DNA from: Moniliophthora roreri
Taxonomy: Eukaryota > Basidiomycota > Agaricomycetes > Agaricales > Marasmiaceae
NCBI GenBank assembly: GCA_001466705.2
Contig: LATX02000009.1
Coordinates: 82,502 to 146,501, forward strand
Direction of reading: 5' to 3'
Length of the DNA stretch: 64,000 nucleotides
The notes below the pieces were generated by a model. It searched no databases and was not told where the DNA came from. It worked only from the letters and a program-made list of their open reading frames with translations. Positions 1-11,371 of the stretch are shown in pieces (the first letter of the stretch is position 1; each line of letters begins with the position of its first letter). The translations under genes were made by a program, and so were the position numbers.

Positions 1-458
1 GCTAGGACCTTGCTTGTCGAATACCGTAGAATTTATCGAGTGAGATGCCAGCCTTGGACGATGTCCTACGGACTAGAACTTGAAGCTTGAAGACTGAAGC
101 TAAAGCTGGACTGACGACGCGTAGCTCTGTTTTGTTTGCAACTATTTGTGGTGAAGGTGTGAGAAAAATAAAGCACTAATGGAGAGACCATGACAAGCAC
201 TCCAACAACCCCGTCCCACGAATTCAACAACCCTGCTACGGAATCAGCGGGCGGGCCAGTTAGATTTCGAACGTGCGTGCTATTCATAAGTCCTCCTCGC
301 CACAGGCATCACGATGACACAGTTAATCGGCATAGTTCCTCCCCCATTCATAGTACAAAATGTGGCTGCACGCTGTGGAGCCTTGTATTCAGTCTTCCTC
401 CTTCTTGACTCGCTTAGGATCAAGCATACAAAATCAATACCAAGTCGCAGGAAACTGA

Positions 459-2578
459 ATGTCTTCACCGGAAGAAAAAAATGAGAACGGAACTCCTCCA
501 CTCGCAGAGTATGAACGTGAAGATGCTCAGAATAGACGTCCAGCCTTTCTGCTCACCCTCACGGAAGTCAAGCTGCTGAGCATCGCGGGAGTTGGATTTT
601 TTCTCGATGGTATGTCCTGCAACCTATTCCGTGGATTCGGACGCGCCAGCTAACGATCTTTTAGCATACGATCTATTCATTATCAATCCCGGTAGGTTTT
701 CTGTTTTTCCATGACTAGTTTCGAAGGCAACGATGTTGCAGTATCGTTTGTATGGTGGCCGTTCATTACCTCCAAATCTCGAAGGTTTCATGAAGGCCGG
801 TGCTAACATCGGAAGCGTCATCGGTCAATTTCTGTTCGGTGAGCACTTATCACACGTACTCGACGGCTCTTGTCTCAGTTCTTTCTCTGCTAGGCTACCT
901 TGCCGACTCTCTCGGTCGCAAGGCCGTTTACGGAAAAGAGCTCATGCTCATCATCATTGCCACCATTCTCTGCTTAACCACACCCACCGGCCAAATCTCA
1001 CCCGACTCATGCTTAATCTACCTAGGCATGTTTCGTATCCTCCTCGGCGTAGGCGTTGGTGGAGATTATCCCATGTCCGCATCCGTTACCTCAGACCGTG
1101 CCAACCTCCGTAAACGTGGTACCCTACTCGCATACATCTTTTCCAACCAAGGATGGGGCTCGTTCATCGGTTCTTTGATGACCATCATCGTTCTGGCGGC
1201 ATATAAACACACTATGAACACGGAAGGTAAAACGAGCAAGGTGGATGGCGTGTGGAGGATTATCGTGGGTGTATCCCTGGTTCCGGCTTTCGCGACGCTG
1301 TATCAGCGGTTGACGATGCCGGAGAGCAGAAGGTTTGAGGCATCGAAAAACTTGGATCAAGACCAGAATTTGTTGGAGCTGAAGAAGGCAAATGAGAGGA
1401 CGGAAGGGTTGTATGGTACTGAATCGCCCAATTCGGCTTCTACTGGAGATCTGCATAAAGAGCCCAAGGTTGAAGTTAGTGGTGTACAGTTCAACGCGAA
1501 TGAGAGTCCAGAGAAGATCGCGACGAAGAAGGAGAAGGCACATTTTAGTGGTACGTTTCGACTACCTGTTTTCGAAAACAGTTCGCTGAACGGAAACTAG
1601 AATTCATCAAGTACTTCTCCGAGTGGCGACACGCAAAGCTCCTCATCGGGACAAGTATTTGCTGGTTCCTCCTTGACATTGCGTAGGTATTTTCCGGGGT
1701 TTTTCCATTATTCCATGAGTACTAATGTGAGTACATTTGAAGCTTCTATGGTATCAATCTGAACCAAAACGTTGTCTTACAACAAATCGGCTTCGACGGT
1801 AAAACTGGTACACCTTGGGAAAAGCTATTCAACGTCTCAACCGGTGGTATCATCATTACTGCTCTGGGTTTCGTACCAGGTAGGTTCTAGCCTCGGTGGT
1901 CAAGTTCTGTAAATCAAACTCAAAGACCGCACTCATCAGGGTACTACGCTTCTATTCTAACCATCGAAATCCTCGGACGAAAATGGATCCAGATTCAAGG
2001 GTTCCTACTCGCTGCTTTATTCCGTTTGTCTATCCTCTTCCTCGTAATGTGATCTTGCGTTGACAATGCCTTTCTCTAGTGGGGATCCTCGCAGGCAAAT
2101 TCAACTCGCTCAGCCATGCATCATTCATTGTCTGCTTCACGTTCTTACAGTTCTTTTTCAACTTTGGTGCCAACACAACTACCTACGTGCGTCATCTCTT
2201 CCGCCTGTTTCCTTTTTTCGTGCCGCCTTGGTTGATGAAAACGTAGTGTTACCCAGCCGAACTATTCCCAACTCGTTTCCGTGCATTTGCCCATGGTATC
2301 TCGGCCGCTGCAGGAAAGGCAGGAGCCATCATCTCAGCTTTGGCATTCAATGAGTTGAGTAAGGATATTGGTACACCTGCGGTGTTGTGGATATTCTTTG
2401 GATGTTGTATTCTTGGTGCTGGTGAGTATTCGCACTATCATGAATCAATATGACTGTTTGCTGATGGTGAGGATGACTAGTGTTCACGTTACTCCTGCCC
2501 GAAGTGAAGGACAGAGATCCGGATTTGGTGTTGGCAGAGGAGATAAGGGAGGCGAGGGAGAGAGCTAGGATTGGGTAG
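459..2578 (+). CDS. PHO84-like inorganic phosphate:H+ symporter (MFS), ten exons
   Basis: Spliced by eye into ten exons separated by nine short GT-AG introns, for example after FFLDG, after IINP, after QFLFG and after CILGA. The protein shows [25 protein letters not shown] (MFS loop 2-3), and the family hallmark [17 protein letters not shown], followed by [10 protein letters not shown] and a variable cytoplasmic loop before [10 protein letters not shown]. The second half has [26 protein letters not shown] and [21 protein letters not shown]. These are signatures of the fungal plasma-membrane phosphate permease family (TC 2.A.1.9). The start is the first ATG in frame with a short polar N-terminus. 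No stop or frameshift is visible in the spliced frame, so it looks functional. Exact substrate range cannot be read from sequence. Confidence 0.92.
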
Positions 2579-2729
2579 ACGCGGACTGCAGTTTTTTATG
2601 ACTTTACGATGTTATTCTGGCTTTTAGTACCGTGATAGTTCGGAAGCTTGCTGTAGACTGTATATCACTACACCCGGATTCATATACTATTCTATGTATC
2701 AACAACGTCCGTTTCATGAGGCCGAGTAC

Positions 2730-3011
2730 AGGACCCCCGATAATAAGTGTTGATGTCGTTTTTGAACATTTGGACAAAAACTGGCCCGCCGCAGGCAGAA
2801 GCCGGATCCAGATTTGGACAAGAACAGATGTCATTGTACACTTGAATAGGTAGGTATTGGCAGTTTCTGGAATTTTCTTCGGATTTTTGGCGATTTTTAG
2901 GGGCCGTTACGCTAGTTTGGACAAAAAGAGGACCTGAAAATGGGTGTGGACAAAAACTGGCCATTTTGTCAAAATTTCCGAATGACATCCACACCTATTA
3001 TCGGGGGTCCT
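2730..3011. mobile_element. hAT-like MITE, 282 bp, with 8-bp target-site duplication
   Basis: The ends are inverted repeats beginning AGGACCCCCGATAATA, about 31 bp long with three mismatches. The element is flanked on both sides by the perfect 8-bp direct repeat CCGAGTAC (2722-2729 and 3012-3019). It has no coding capacity. Inside, GGACAAAAACTGGC occurs near both ends. An 8-bp duplication is characteristic of hAT superfamily insertions, so a non-autonomous hAT MITE is the best reading. It lies just downstream of the phosphate transporter stop, probably in its 3' UTR or terminator region. Confidence 0.85.
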
Positions 3012-3348
3012 CCGAGTACTGTGTGCTAGGGCCATGGCCACGGCCGATAAGGAGTGGCTTTTGAGCGTCCAAATCAAGAAGCAGAGAAAATCCAGCCATG
3101 CTAGGGCCGTTCCCTGAAGTACAATGAGCCACCACCTGCCGTCACCCCAGACACCTGATCCAACTCCGAATCATTGTCCACAAGTCAAAGCGGATAGCGA
3201 TGGGTATATATATCATTGAAAAGTGGGCTATATGACATTCTTCTAGACCACCGCCTCTTCATTTGTCCATTTCCCGCGTCTTGCTGTAACGCAGCCCCCT
3301 CCCCAACGCACCGCATATTACACAACCACTCTATACCGCTCAGTTAGC

Positions 3349-4428
3349 ATGCGATTCATCGTCCCTTCATCTACCACCCTCAGCGGCTCCCTGACACAGC
3401 ACAAGGTCCGGCAGGCGCGTGGCCTCGACGACGACGCAGACGCTAGCATGGCCTCCCCCACGAAACAGAAGCGTCGTCCTCTCCAATCGCACATGACCCT
3501 TGCTGATATCCCCGACGTCGATCTGGAAGACGCCGCCATGGCCTCCCCCACGAAACAGAAGCGTCGTCCTCTCCAACCGCACATGACCCTTGCTGGAATC
3601 CCCGACGTCGATCTGGAAGACGCCGCCATGGCCTCCCCCACCAAATCCACATCCCAATCCGAGCAACCCATTACACCTTGTGATCCACCTCTACGCGATC
3701 TCAAACCCTTCAGCGTTACCACGTTTTGCCAGTGGTACGAGACCCTAACGTTGGAGAAACGTAGGGCGTTGATGGTTTCTATGATGGAAGTGTGTAAAGA
3801 GCGCGCTAAACGAACGCGAGGGAGGAAGGGCAAGCCTGTGAGATTGCAGAAGGAGTCTGCTGAGGGAGCTAAGGAGATTCAGGTCCAACCGCGAAATCCC
3901 GACGATTTGGCATTTCAATGGCGTCTGGAGGCAGATGATAACGCGCTGGTCGTTCAGTTCACCAAGTGGTACACGGCATTGAACCACGAAGAACAAGGAG
4001 GAGCGTTGGCATATTCTGCGATGAAGGATGGAGAGACTGTTGATGATTTGCCTAGCGAAGCCGAGGTTGGAGCTCGCAAGACTAGGTCGCAAACACAATC
4101 CCAAGCTGGCCATAGGAAACTCACCCGCGAGGCGTCCAAGGAGATCCATACTTGGGCCCAATCGTACGTCAAGCAACGGAAAAATCGTGTTGTGGTACCC
4201 AACATCCCATCCACGGGCAGCACCAGCACTGTCCAGCGGGAAAGCTCGGTCGTCTTTGTGAGTACCACTGAAGACGCTAGTTCACCAGAGGCATTGCCCG
4301 ACGCACCTGGGCATGGCTTGAGGCCTAAGCTGACGCGTTCAGGGACGTTGGTTTTGGATAAATACGGTGATCCTACGTTTGAAAAGATTCCAGAGGAAGG
4401 GTCAGAGAAGGGTGAAGGTGAAGACTGA
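3349..4428 (+). CDS. Hypothetical protein with tandem 30-residue repeat
   Basis: Single-exon 359-residue frame, not recognised. Residues about 34-93 are two nearly identical 30-residue units starting MASPTKQKRRPLQ and ending DVDLEDA, followed by the start of a third (MASPTKSTS). Each unit contains a SPTK site resembling a CDK target and a KQKRR basic cluster resembling a nuclear localisation signal. A later region has TFCQWYETLTLEKRRALM and VQFTKWYTALNHEEQGGA, which may be two related helical segments. No signal peptide or membrane segment is seen. The upstream region contains a possible TATA-like stretch (tatatatatc near 3205). A nuclear, cell-cycle-regulated protein would fit, but that is inference. 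Confidence 0.7.
   Translation: MRFIVPSSTTLSGSLTQHKVRQARGLDDDADASMASPTKQKRRPLQSHMTLADIPDVDLEDAAMASPTKQKRRPLQPHMTLAGIPDVDLEDAAMASPTKSTSQSEQPITPCDPPLRDLKPFSVTTFCQWYETLTLEKRRALMVSMMEVCKERAKRTRGRKGKPVRLQKESAEGAKEIQVQPRNPDDLAFQWRLEADDNALVVQFTKWYTALNHEEQGGALAYSAMKDGETVDDLPSEAEVGARKTRSQTQSQAGHRKLTREASKEIHTWAQSYVKQRKNRVVVPNIPSTGSTSTVQRESSVVFVSTTEDASSPEALPDAPGHGLRPKLTRSGTLVLDKYGDPTFEKIPEEGSEKGEGED
3448..3627 (+). repeat. Tandem duplication of a 90-bp unit inside a coding region
   Basis: Two copies of a 90-bp unit (3448-3537, 3538-3627), each starting at an ATG and kept in frame, with only a few substitutions. The near identity at third codon positions means the duplication is recent or homogenised. 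Confidence 0.9.
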
Positions 4429-5144
4429 GGCCGATGTTTGGTTTATTTGTATTCAGATTCTGCACGCACCTTTTCTAGCTTCCTTTGCCTCATTTATCGT
4501 AGTCTAATCATTCCTTGGTTGTATTTTTCCTCTGTATAGATATCTTTTAGAAGCTAAGACCGAGGGAATGTAAAACGCACCATATATAAGATGCCCATCA
4601 TGGATTTTATTGGTGCAAGTCAAATTTTGAAAAGACTGGGCCTTTGAAGAACAAGACTCTGGAGCTGTGTTGCAACGGCCAACCGGTGCGAATTTAGCGT
4701 TGCGAAATACCGGTGTCTTGGACGCGCCACAGCGATGAAGAACACCTACAGATGTGAATAGACTCCGGGGATATTTGCTTCCGTGACCGAGCTTGGTAAA
4801 GGTTCCAGCCATCGCTCCGGTTTCCATTCCAGTGCATCCTCACCCCAGATCGCTGAATTGCGGTTCGAATTTAGGATCGATATGAAAAGCTGCTTGTTCT
4901 TGGGAAGAGCGACTTCGGTGACGATAGAACCATCTGGGCAGGTAACAGGTACCGCAAGAGGTAAGATAGTGTCGTGTTTGGCTATTCGGTTAACATGTGT
5001 TGCGGGAGGAAACCTGGTGAAGAGGTACTAAAGTAAGAATGAGGGGCTTGTGTCAGTTTGACGACCTGCGACTTACAAACGTAGCGTTTCGCGGCAGATT
5101 GCGTCAAGGTATGGTAAGGAAACCAACTCGTCGTAGGATATATC

Positions 5145-5897
5145 CATCAGCAAATCGTGCAGTTGATGAGCATGGATGATAATCTATTTTGGTCTATATC
5201 ATGTACAATAATAGACAAAAATGATTTTGGTCGATGATCATGGATGAGCATAGCAGAAAATGAGGGAAAATGATTTTGGTCAATGATCATGGAAGAAAAT
5301 GGGAGAAAATGGGCGGAAATGATTTCGGTCACTGATCGTGGGCGAAAATGGAAGAAAATGGATGATCATAAGACCCAATTTTTTTCTGCCTTCTAAAACA
5401 CAGAGAGAGGGGTCTATATGGTAGAGAGGACTTATTGGTTAATGTTCTGACTGATAAAAACACTAGCCAAGGCTGGGGGGATGCAGGTTTTCCCTGAATT
5501 AGCTGGGGAGCCAGGGGGATATATTATACTGTGTACACTAAAATGTTATATGGCACTTTGGTACAGTGGTTATGTTGTGGCTTGAGCTCCTGTGTTGGCT
5601 TATAAAGCAATGCTGGTGTCACTGGTTTGATTCTGCCAGGTGGCAGTATACATTTTCTCTGTCCGGCCAACTCTCATGAAAATGGGTGAACATGGGCAAA
5701 ATGGATGATAATGGCGGAAGTGGGTAATCATGGGCAAAATGAATGATCACCCATTCTGCCCATGATCTCCCATGATCACTAGGCAGGGTCTGTTTTCTGC
5801 CATTATCAAAGCCAAAATAGGTAATAATGTATTTTGCCCATGATCACCTCTTTCAGTCATTTTCTGCCATGATCATTAGGTGTTCGATTTGCTGATG
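5145..5897. mobile_element. TIR element TE1 (753 bp) inserted in a P450 exon
   Basis: Ends are the inverted repeats CATCAGCAAATCG and CGATTTGCTGATG. Removing the element and one copy of the flanking 2-bp duplication (TC/GA) rejoins the P450 reading frame exactly across Q-N-G-D-I-S-Y. That gives direct support for the boundaries. The interior is rich in ATGATCATGG-type short repeats and holds a tRNA-like core: A-box-like TGGTACAGTGG at 5559-5569 and B-box-like GGTTTGATTC at 5624-5633. No transposase is present. A second copy (6530-7282) exists through tandem duplication. Confidence 0.82.
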
Positions 5898-7914
5898 TCA
5901 CCATTCTGGAATGCCTGTTGAATTTCCTCACATAGTTTAGTCTGCACTTCGGGATGAGAGGACAAAAGAATCAAGGTCCTAGAGAGTGTGCTCTATTGAA
6001 GGTCAGCGAGGTAAATGCTACATACACTAGAAGTGCTTACTAAGGTTGTATCTGAGGCTGCAAAGATCAGGATCCTACATTGAATCTTCCTAAGTAAACT
6101 GGCAACTATCTTGGCAATACACTCACGACATCGAGCACAAATCATGGTTCAGTCGCACAATGAGCCTGACAAGATGATGTACACTTACCTGGCCAAGCAG
6201 CTCGGTCTCGGTCCAACCGATCTTCACTCAACGCTCGTATTATGTGTTAGTATGCTATAAGTGCAGCTGGATGGACTTACTCAAAATACTCAGGACATCC
6301 TTGCCACTACCAACCTGCTGCTTAAGAGCCTTGTTGGCCATCAGCAAAGCCCTCTTCTTTTCCTCAAAGATTTGAACTGATATCTTCCAGAGGGAATCAG
6401 AAAGCCGCTGAGTGGTCTTGAAGTTTTGAACTGGGATACGAAATGACGAAAGCTGGGTGAACTGAGATGAGCAACGTGAGGCAGACTGTAAGTTATTGCA
6501 AATGATAAGCAGGACATGAGGGGCCTGTACATCAGCAAAATGGACAGTTAATGAGCATGGATGATAATCTATTTTGGTCTATATCATGTACAATAATAGA
6601 CAAAAATGATTTTGGTCGATGATCATGGATGAGCATAGCAGAAAATGAGGGAAAATGATTTTGGTCAATGATCATGGAAGAAAATGGGAGAAAATGGGCG
6701 GAAATGATTTCGGTCACTGATCGTGGGCGAAAATGGAAGAAAATGGATGATCATAAGACCCAATTTTTTTCTGCCTTCTAAAACACAGAGAGAGGGGTCT
6801 ATATGGTAGAGAGGACTTATTGGTTAATGTTCTGACTGATAAAAACACTAGCCAAGGCTGGGGGGATGCAGGTTTTCCCTGAATTAGCTGGGGAGCCAGG
6901 GGGATATATTATACTGTGTACACTAAAATGTTATATGGCACTTTGGTACAGTGGTTATGTTGTGGCTTGAGCTCCTGTGTTGGCTTATAAAGCAATGCTG
7001 GTGTCACTGGTTTGATTCTGCCAGGTGGCAGTATACATTTTCTCTGTCCGGCCAACTCTCATGAAAATGGGTGAACATGGGCAAAATGGATGATAATGGC
7101 GGAAGTGGGTAATCATGGGCAAAATGAATGATCACCCATTCTGCCCATGATCTCCCATGATCACTAGGCAGGGTCTGTTTTCTGCCATTATCAAAGCCAA
7201 AATAGGTAATAATGTATTTTGCCCATGATCACCTCTTTCAGTCATTTTCTGCCATGATCATTAGGTGTTCGATTTGCTGATGTCACCATTCTGGAATGCC
7301 TGTTGAATTTCCTCACATAGTTTAGTCTGCACTTCGGGATGAGAGGACAAAAGAATCAAGGTCCTAGAGAGTGTGCTCTATTGAAGGTCAGCGAGGTAAA
7401 TGCTACATACACTAGAAGTGCTTACTAAGGTTGTATCTGAGGCTGCAAAGATCAGGATCCTACATTGAATCTTCCTAAGTAAACTGGCAACTATCTTGGC
7501 AATACACTCACGACATCGAGCACAAATCATGGTTCAGTCGCACAATGAGCCTGACAAGATGATGTACACTTACCTGGCCAAGCAGCTCGGTCTCGGTCCA
7601 ACCGATCTTCACTCAACGCTCGTATTATGTGTTAGTATGCTATAAGTGCAGCTGGATGGACTTACTCAAAATACTCAGGACATCCTTGCCACTACCAACC
7701 TGCTGCTTAAGAGCCTTGTTGGCCATCAGCAAAGCCCTCTTCTTTTCCTCAAAGATTTGAACTGATATCTTCCAGAGGGAATCAGAAAGCCGCTGAGTGG
7801 TCTTGAAGTTTTGAACTGGGATACGAAATGACGAAAGCTGGGTGAACTGAGATGAGCAACGTGAGGCAGACTGTAAGTTATTGCAAATGATAAGCAGGAC
7901 ATGAGGGGCCTGTA
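5145..7914. repeat. Tandem duplication, 1385-bp unit (5145-6529 and 6530-7914)
   Basis: The two units appear essentially identical by eye. Each contains TE1 plus the same internal P450 segment (I-helix and preceding exons). The junction at 6530 begins as the TIR of the neighbouring element at 7915 (CATCAGCAAAATGGAC) and continues as TE1 (AGTTAATGAGCATGG). The left flank at the junction is the left flank of the 7915 element. Both boundaries are therefore at TIRs. Confidence 0.9.
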
Positions 7915-8705
7915 CATCAGCAAAATGGACATCTAAATATATTGGAATAAAATGAGTGAAATACATTATAAGGGCCAAAATACATTATAATCATTATAGT
8001 GTATTTTAATGTAATATAATTGTTGTTCCTTTATTTTAATGGATTATAATGAAGCAAAATAGTTATAATGTATTCTGGCTATTATAATGTATTTTGGCTA
8101 TTATGATGTATTTCAGCCATTATAATGCATTGGCCCCACCTGGGGGTCGGAGACAAAAAGAAATAATATTTAATTGTTGCAACCCCGATGAGTCAAACCC
8201 TTGACCTCAAGGTTGATTAGTCAGCAACCTTTACAGCTGCCAGGCACTCAAGACCACTGTACTATACTGCCATATACTTATTAGCACACATAGTGCAATA
8301 TATCCCCTTACTCAAAAGACCTATCTTCACCCCCTTGCTGTTTCTATTGATCAAATCCCCAACCAAAAGCTTCTCTTCACTTTATAGAGTCCTCTCTCTG
8401 TCCTCTGGAAGGCATAAAAATGCACTGTTTTGATTGCCTCTGTTACAATCTATTTTACTACATTATAATAACCCTGTCTCATTTTATTGCATTTTAATAT
8501 ACTATAATAATACTATCCTATTTTATTGCATTTTGATGTACTATAATAATACCATCCCATGTTATTGTATTTTAATGGATTATAATAACACCAGTCTCAT
8601 TTTAATGTATTGTAATAGCATTGCTTGATTTTAATTTATTATAATGGACTAAAATCAGCAAAATACATTATAGTATATTATATTTAGGTGTCCATTCTGC
8701 TGATG
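7915..8705. mobile_element. AT-rich TIR element, copy a (791 bp)
   Basis: Starts CATCAGCAAAATGGACATC and ends GGTGTCCATTCTGCTGATG, flanked by TA on both sides (7913-7914, 8706-8707). The interior consists of degenerate ATTATAATGTATTTTGGC-type repeats and, on the minus strand, a tRNA-like region with A-box-like and B-box-like motifs. Related copies lie at 46734-53369 (interrupted, opposite orientation) and 56440-57241. It carries no transposase and interrupts the P450 pseudogene. Confidence 0.85.
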
Positions 8706-8914
8706 TAGGAGTTCTTGAGAGGACTTGATAGTCAAAGATAGAGAATGTATGTGAGCTGTTTCAGGGCTGTTGGTAAAGGATGTGCTGTTTCTTCATCTTG
8801 CAGTGCATTGAAAGATACTCCAAGGCCAGATTGCCCAATGAGCTCTAGAGTGGTACGTCCCATCCAGCTCAACATATCAATTTTTCACTCATGTCATTCA
8901 ATGGTTCATAGTAT

Positions 8915-9421
8915 TGTTGAAGCACAGTACCTGTACTATACTAAACTAGGCACATTAGTTATTGTATTACTTGCATCTGTGATCAACTATGGAACTTACA
9001 AAGTACGTTCCTGAGCTTCTCCGGAGCTTGCACTACAGTCATAGGAGTGCTCTCTCGTCCAGTAGGAGTATTGTAGCCTCATGCACAATACAGTAGAACA
9101 CATGTAGTATTCATGTATAGTTTCTTCTGCTGTCGGACGATTGTATTGTGTCTCTCCAAGACACATTATTCTTGGATACTTTGTCTCACAAGTATTCAGT
9201 AGCTTACATCCATAGCTTACTAGGTTTCACTGTTTATCTATGGAACTTATCCTTTAGAGTAGTATAAAAGCAAGCATGTATGTAGCTACATTCTCCAGTT
9301 CAATTTACATTGACTACTCTGCACATCACACCTCTACAACCCTCAAGGTTCTAGCAAGCTCTTGTACAAATGTGAGTTGAGCACACTCCACTGCACTTTA
9401 CGTCTCCGTTCTGTCTCAACA
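8915..9421. mobile_element. Solo LTR (507 bp) with 5-bp TSD
   Basis: Begins TGTTGA and ends TCAACA, flanked by the direct repeat AGTAT (8910-8914 and 9422-9426). A TATA-like AGTATAAAAG lies at 9261-9270. The 3' half from about 9175 resembles 54520-54767. The length, TG...CA ends and 5-bp duplication identify a solo LTR left by LTR-LTR recombination. It lies in an intron of the P450 pseudogene. Confidence 0.85.
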
Positions 9422-9753
9422 AGTATGTCACAAAACATACCTCTTGAGGACCGTCACAGACTTTGTTAGTGATACTATTTTCAAGCTGGGCATAAAACAA
9501 GGTGAGGTCATCAGATATAGTTCATTTAAATGCCATGCCTCACTCTATAGGTGACTTTGATAGAATATCGGAACTGCGACAGATACTGAGCACATCATCT
9601 GGTGTCTATCAGGTAAATTATGCACAGAGATCCCTCATATGGGCAATAGAGAATGCAGGGTTCAGCATTTTTCGCTGTCTATGATGCTGGGTACCTAGCA
9701 GTGTGGCCAATACACCCGGGCCAAACAGCATACCGATCTGGCTACTAATGTAG

Positions 9754-11000
9754 GATGCCAAATTTTTAAATATTTAACATTGTTGACGTCTCAGGCATTT
9801 AAACATTCTGAAAAACATATGCATACAATAGTGTTTAAATATCAATTAAATATGGAACATTTAAATAAGTACAATAGGCATATAGCACCATTTAAACAAC
9901 ATTCAAAAACCTCCCAGGACACCTCAATGGCACCCCTGCTATCAACAATGGAGTATCTGGAGTATCATGTAACTGTGAGGGGAGTGGTGGAGGTGAGGAT
10001 TGAAAAGCACATAGAGCTCTGACGAGCAAGAGACCTGCTAGTCACAGTATGATGGGCACGGGCTGTCAGGGGGTTGCCAAGTCGAGCTGCTTGGTGAAAC
10101 ACAGAGAGCTGAGCTGTGATGGACGCAGGAGATGAACCAGCTGACAGGCAGGAGAAAACAATGCAGATATTGGGAACGATGAGGGTGGAATTTGGGACTG
10201 GGCAGAAAACTGGTGGAAAATGAGAGGAGAGAGGATAGCAAGTCGAAAATGAGGACTCAGGAGACCATGTATGTCTTGAGCAGACCACGTCCATAAGGTG
10301 TAAAAGAATATCTTGTTGAGTCTCAGAAGGAAGGTGGGAGCATTGATGGTAGGTCAATGGTGAAGCAGGCATGATGGGAGAAGACAAGAGGAATCAACAA
10401 AGTCAGCATGCAAACGCGCTGGGCATGTGTGACACTCGTCTCTGCAGTCAACCATACCTCGGTCCTTGCCAGCTTTCTTTCCTTCCCCTTCCTTCCCCGC
10501 CCGGCGTCGTCCCCCACTTTATCCCATGACTTCTACGACACCTCTCCTCAGCCGTTCCCTCTTCCTGCCTTCAGTCAGGCCCTTGGTGGTTTACATGTGG
10601 CAGCAAGAGACGAGCGTCGATGATAGGGATTTGTAGAGGGTGCTCAGGCATAGGACGTAGGTATGTTATCACGATGTCTGACGTGTCCTTGGATCTAATT
10701 GAACCACAATGACTTTAGAATTGTTAGATTGACCTTACCAGAAGTACCCAATTACCCCCGGACAGCAGCTGAACACTCCTACTCCGTAAATGTGCTCTGT
10801 ACTCTACACATACATGTATAGTACCTACTATGTATTAGATACCACATTCAACCATGTAGTAGTCCTTTACTTACCAAATTATATACTTAAAAGAATGTCA
10901 GTATTTAATTAGTATTTAAACGTTGTTGTATGTATCTGGTTTCCCCAGTGTTTAAATGCCCGAGACGTCAACGACGTTAAATATTTAAAAAATTGGCATC
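9754..11000. mobile_element. Non-autonomous TIR element with TTTAAAT-rich ends (1247 bp)
   Basis: Inverted termini of about 50 bp start GATGCCAAATTTTTAAATAT on the left and GATGCCAATTTTTTAAATAT on the right, read inwards. Both share TTGACGTCTC and GGCATTTAAACA further in. ATTTAAA motifs are repeated several times within 250 bp of each end, like subterminal transposase-binding sites. The open frames inside (such as minus 9965-10387) resemble no known transposase. A clear target-site duplication was not found. The element marks where the P450 sequence breaks off upstream. Confidence 0.75.
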
Positions 11001-11371
11001 TGGCACCTGTGTATTCGTATCCATCCATGTCAATAAAAACACGCCGAGTATCTTGCACATAGCCGCACCGTTAGACAATACAGCATCGTATTTATCTCTG
11101 ACTCGACGAAGCAGCTCCACGTCGTTCGGAAGACTGTTTTCTCCCTACCGTTGCAAGCATTGAGTAACACCCAGACAAAACACGCTATGCTGAAACATAC
11201 ATTCTCAATTAACGAGAACCAGCAATTATCATGTGAAAGTACGACGTCCGCGGTGGGGTGCTAGAACAAATAATATGAGCTATGGTCTAATAAGTCACGA
11301 TAGAGTATCTTACCTTGTCGAGAAGGTGCTCATTTATGATTGCTAACGGATGGTATGGCTAGCCCGAGAGG

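Larger units (their letters stand above)
4760..9753 (-). pseudogene. Cytochrome P450 pseudogene dismembered by transposons
   Basis: Reading right to left on the minus strand, P450 pieces appear in the correct order. They are QRKMLNPAFSIAHMRDL (9500-9700), the end of an exon reading KVCDGPQEV (around 9440-9470), DMLSWMGRTTLELIGQSGLG (8750-8900), the ISVQIFEEKKRALLMANKAL exon (7640-7840), the I-helix AASDTT followed by ALSRTLILLSSHPEVQ (7290-7450), and finally SYDELVSLPYLDAICRETLR with the K-helix ExxR and KPERW (4760-5144). Sequence after the PERW region contains no FxxGxRxCxG heme-cysteine motif, so the C-terminus is missing. Insertions lie at 5145-5897, 7915-8705, 8915-9421 and 9754-11000. 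One section is duplicated. Weak possible N-terminal exon sequence lies at 11001-11330. Non-functional with high confidence; the CYP family is not assigned. Confidence 0.88.

Noticed and set aside
9965..10387. Minus-strand 140-codon frame inside the TTTAAAT-ended element
   Set aside because: No transposase motif, low-complexity Ser/Pro composition and a shadow frame in the same place.
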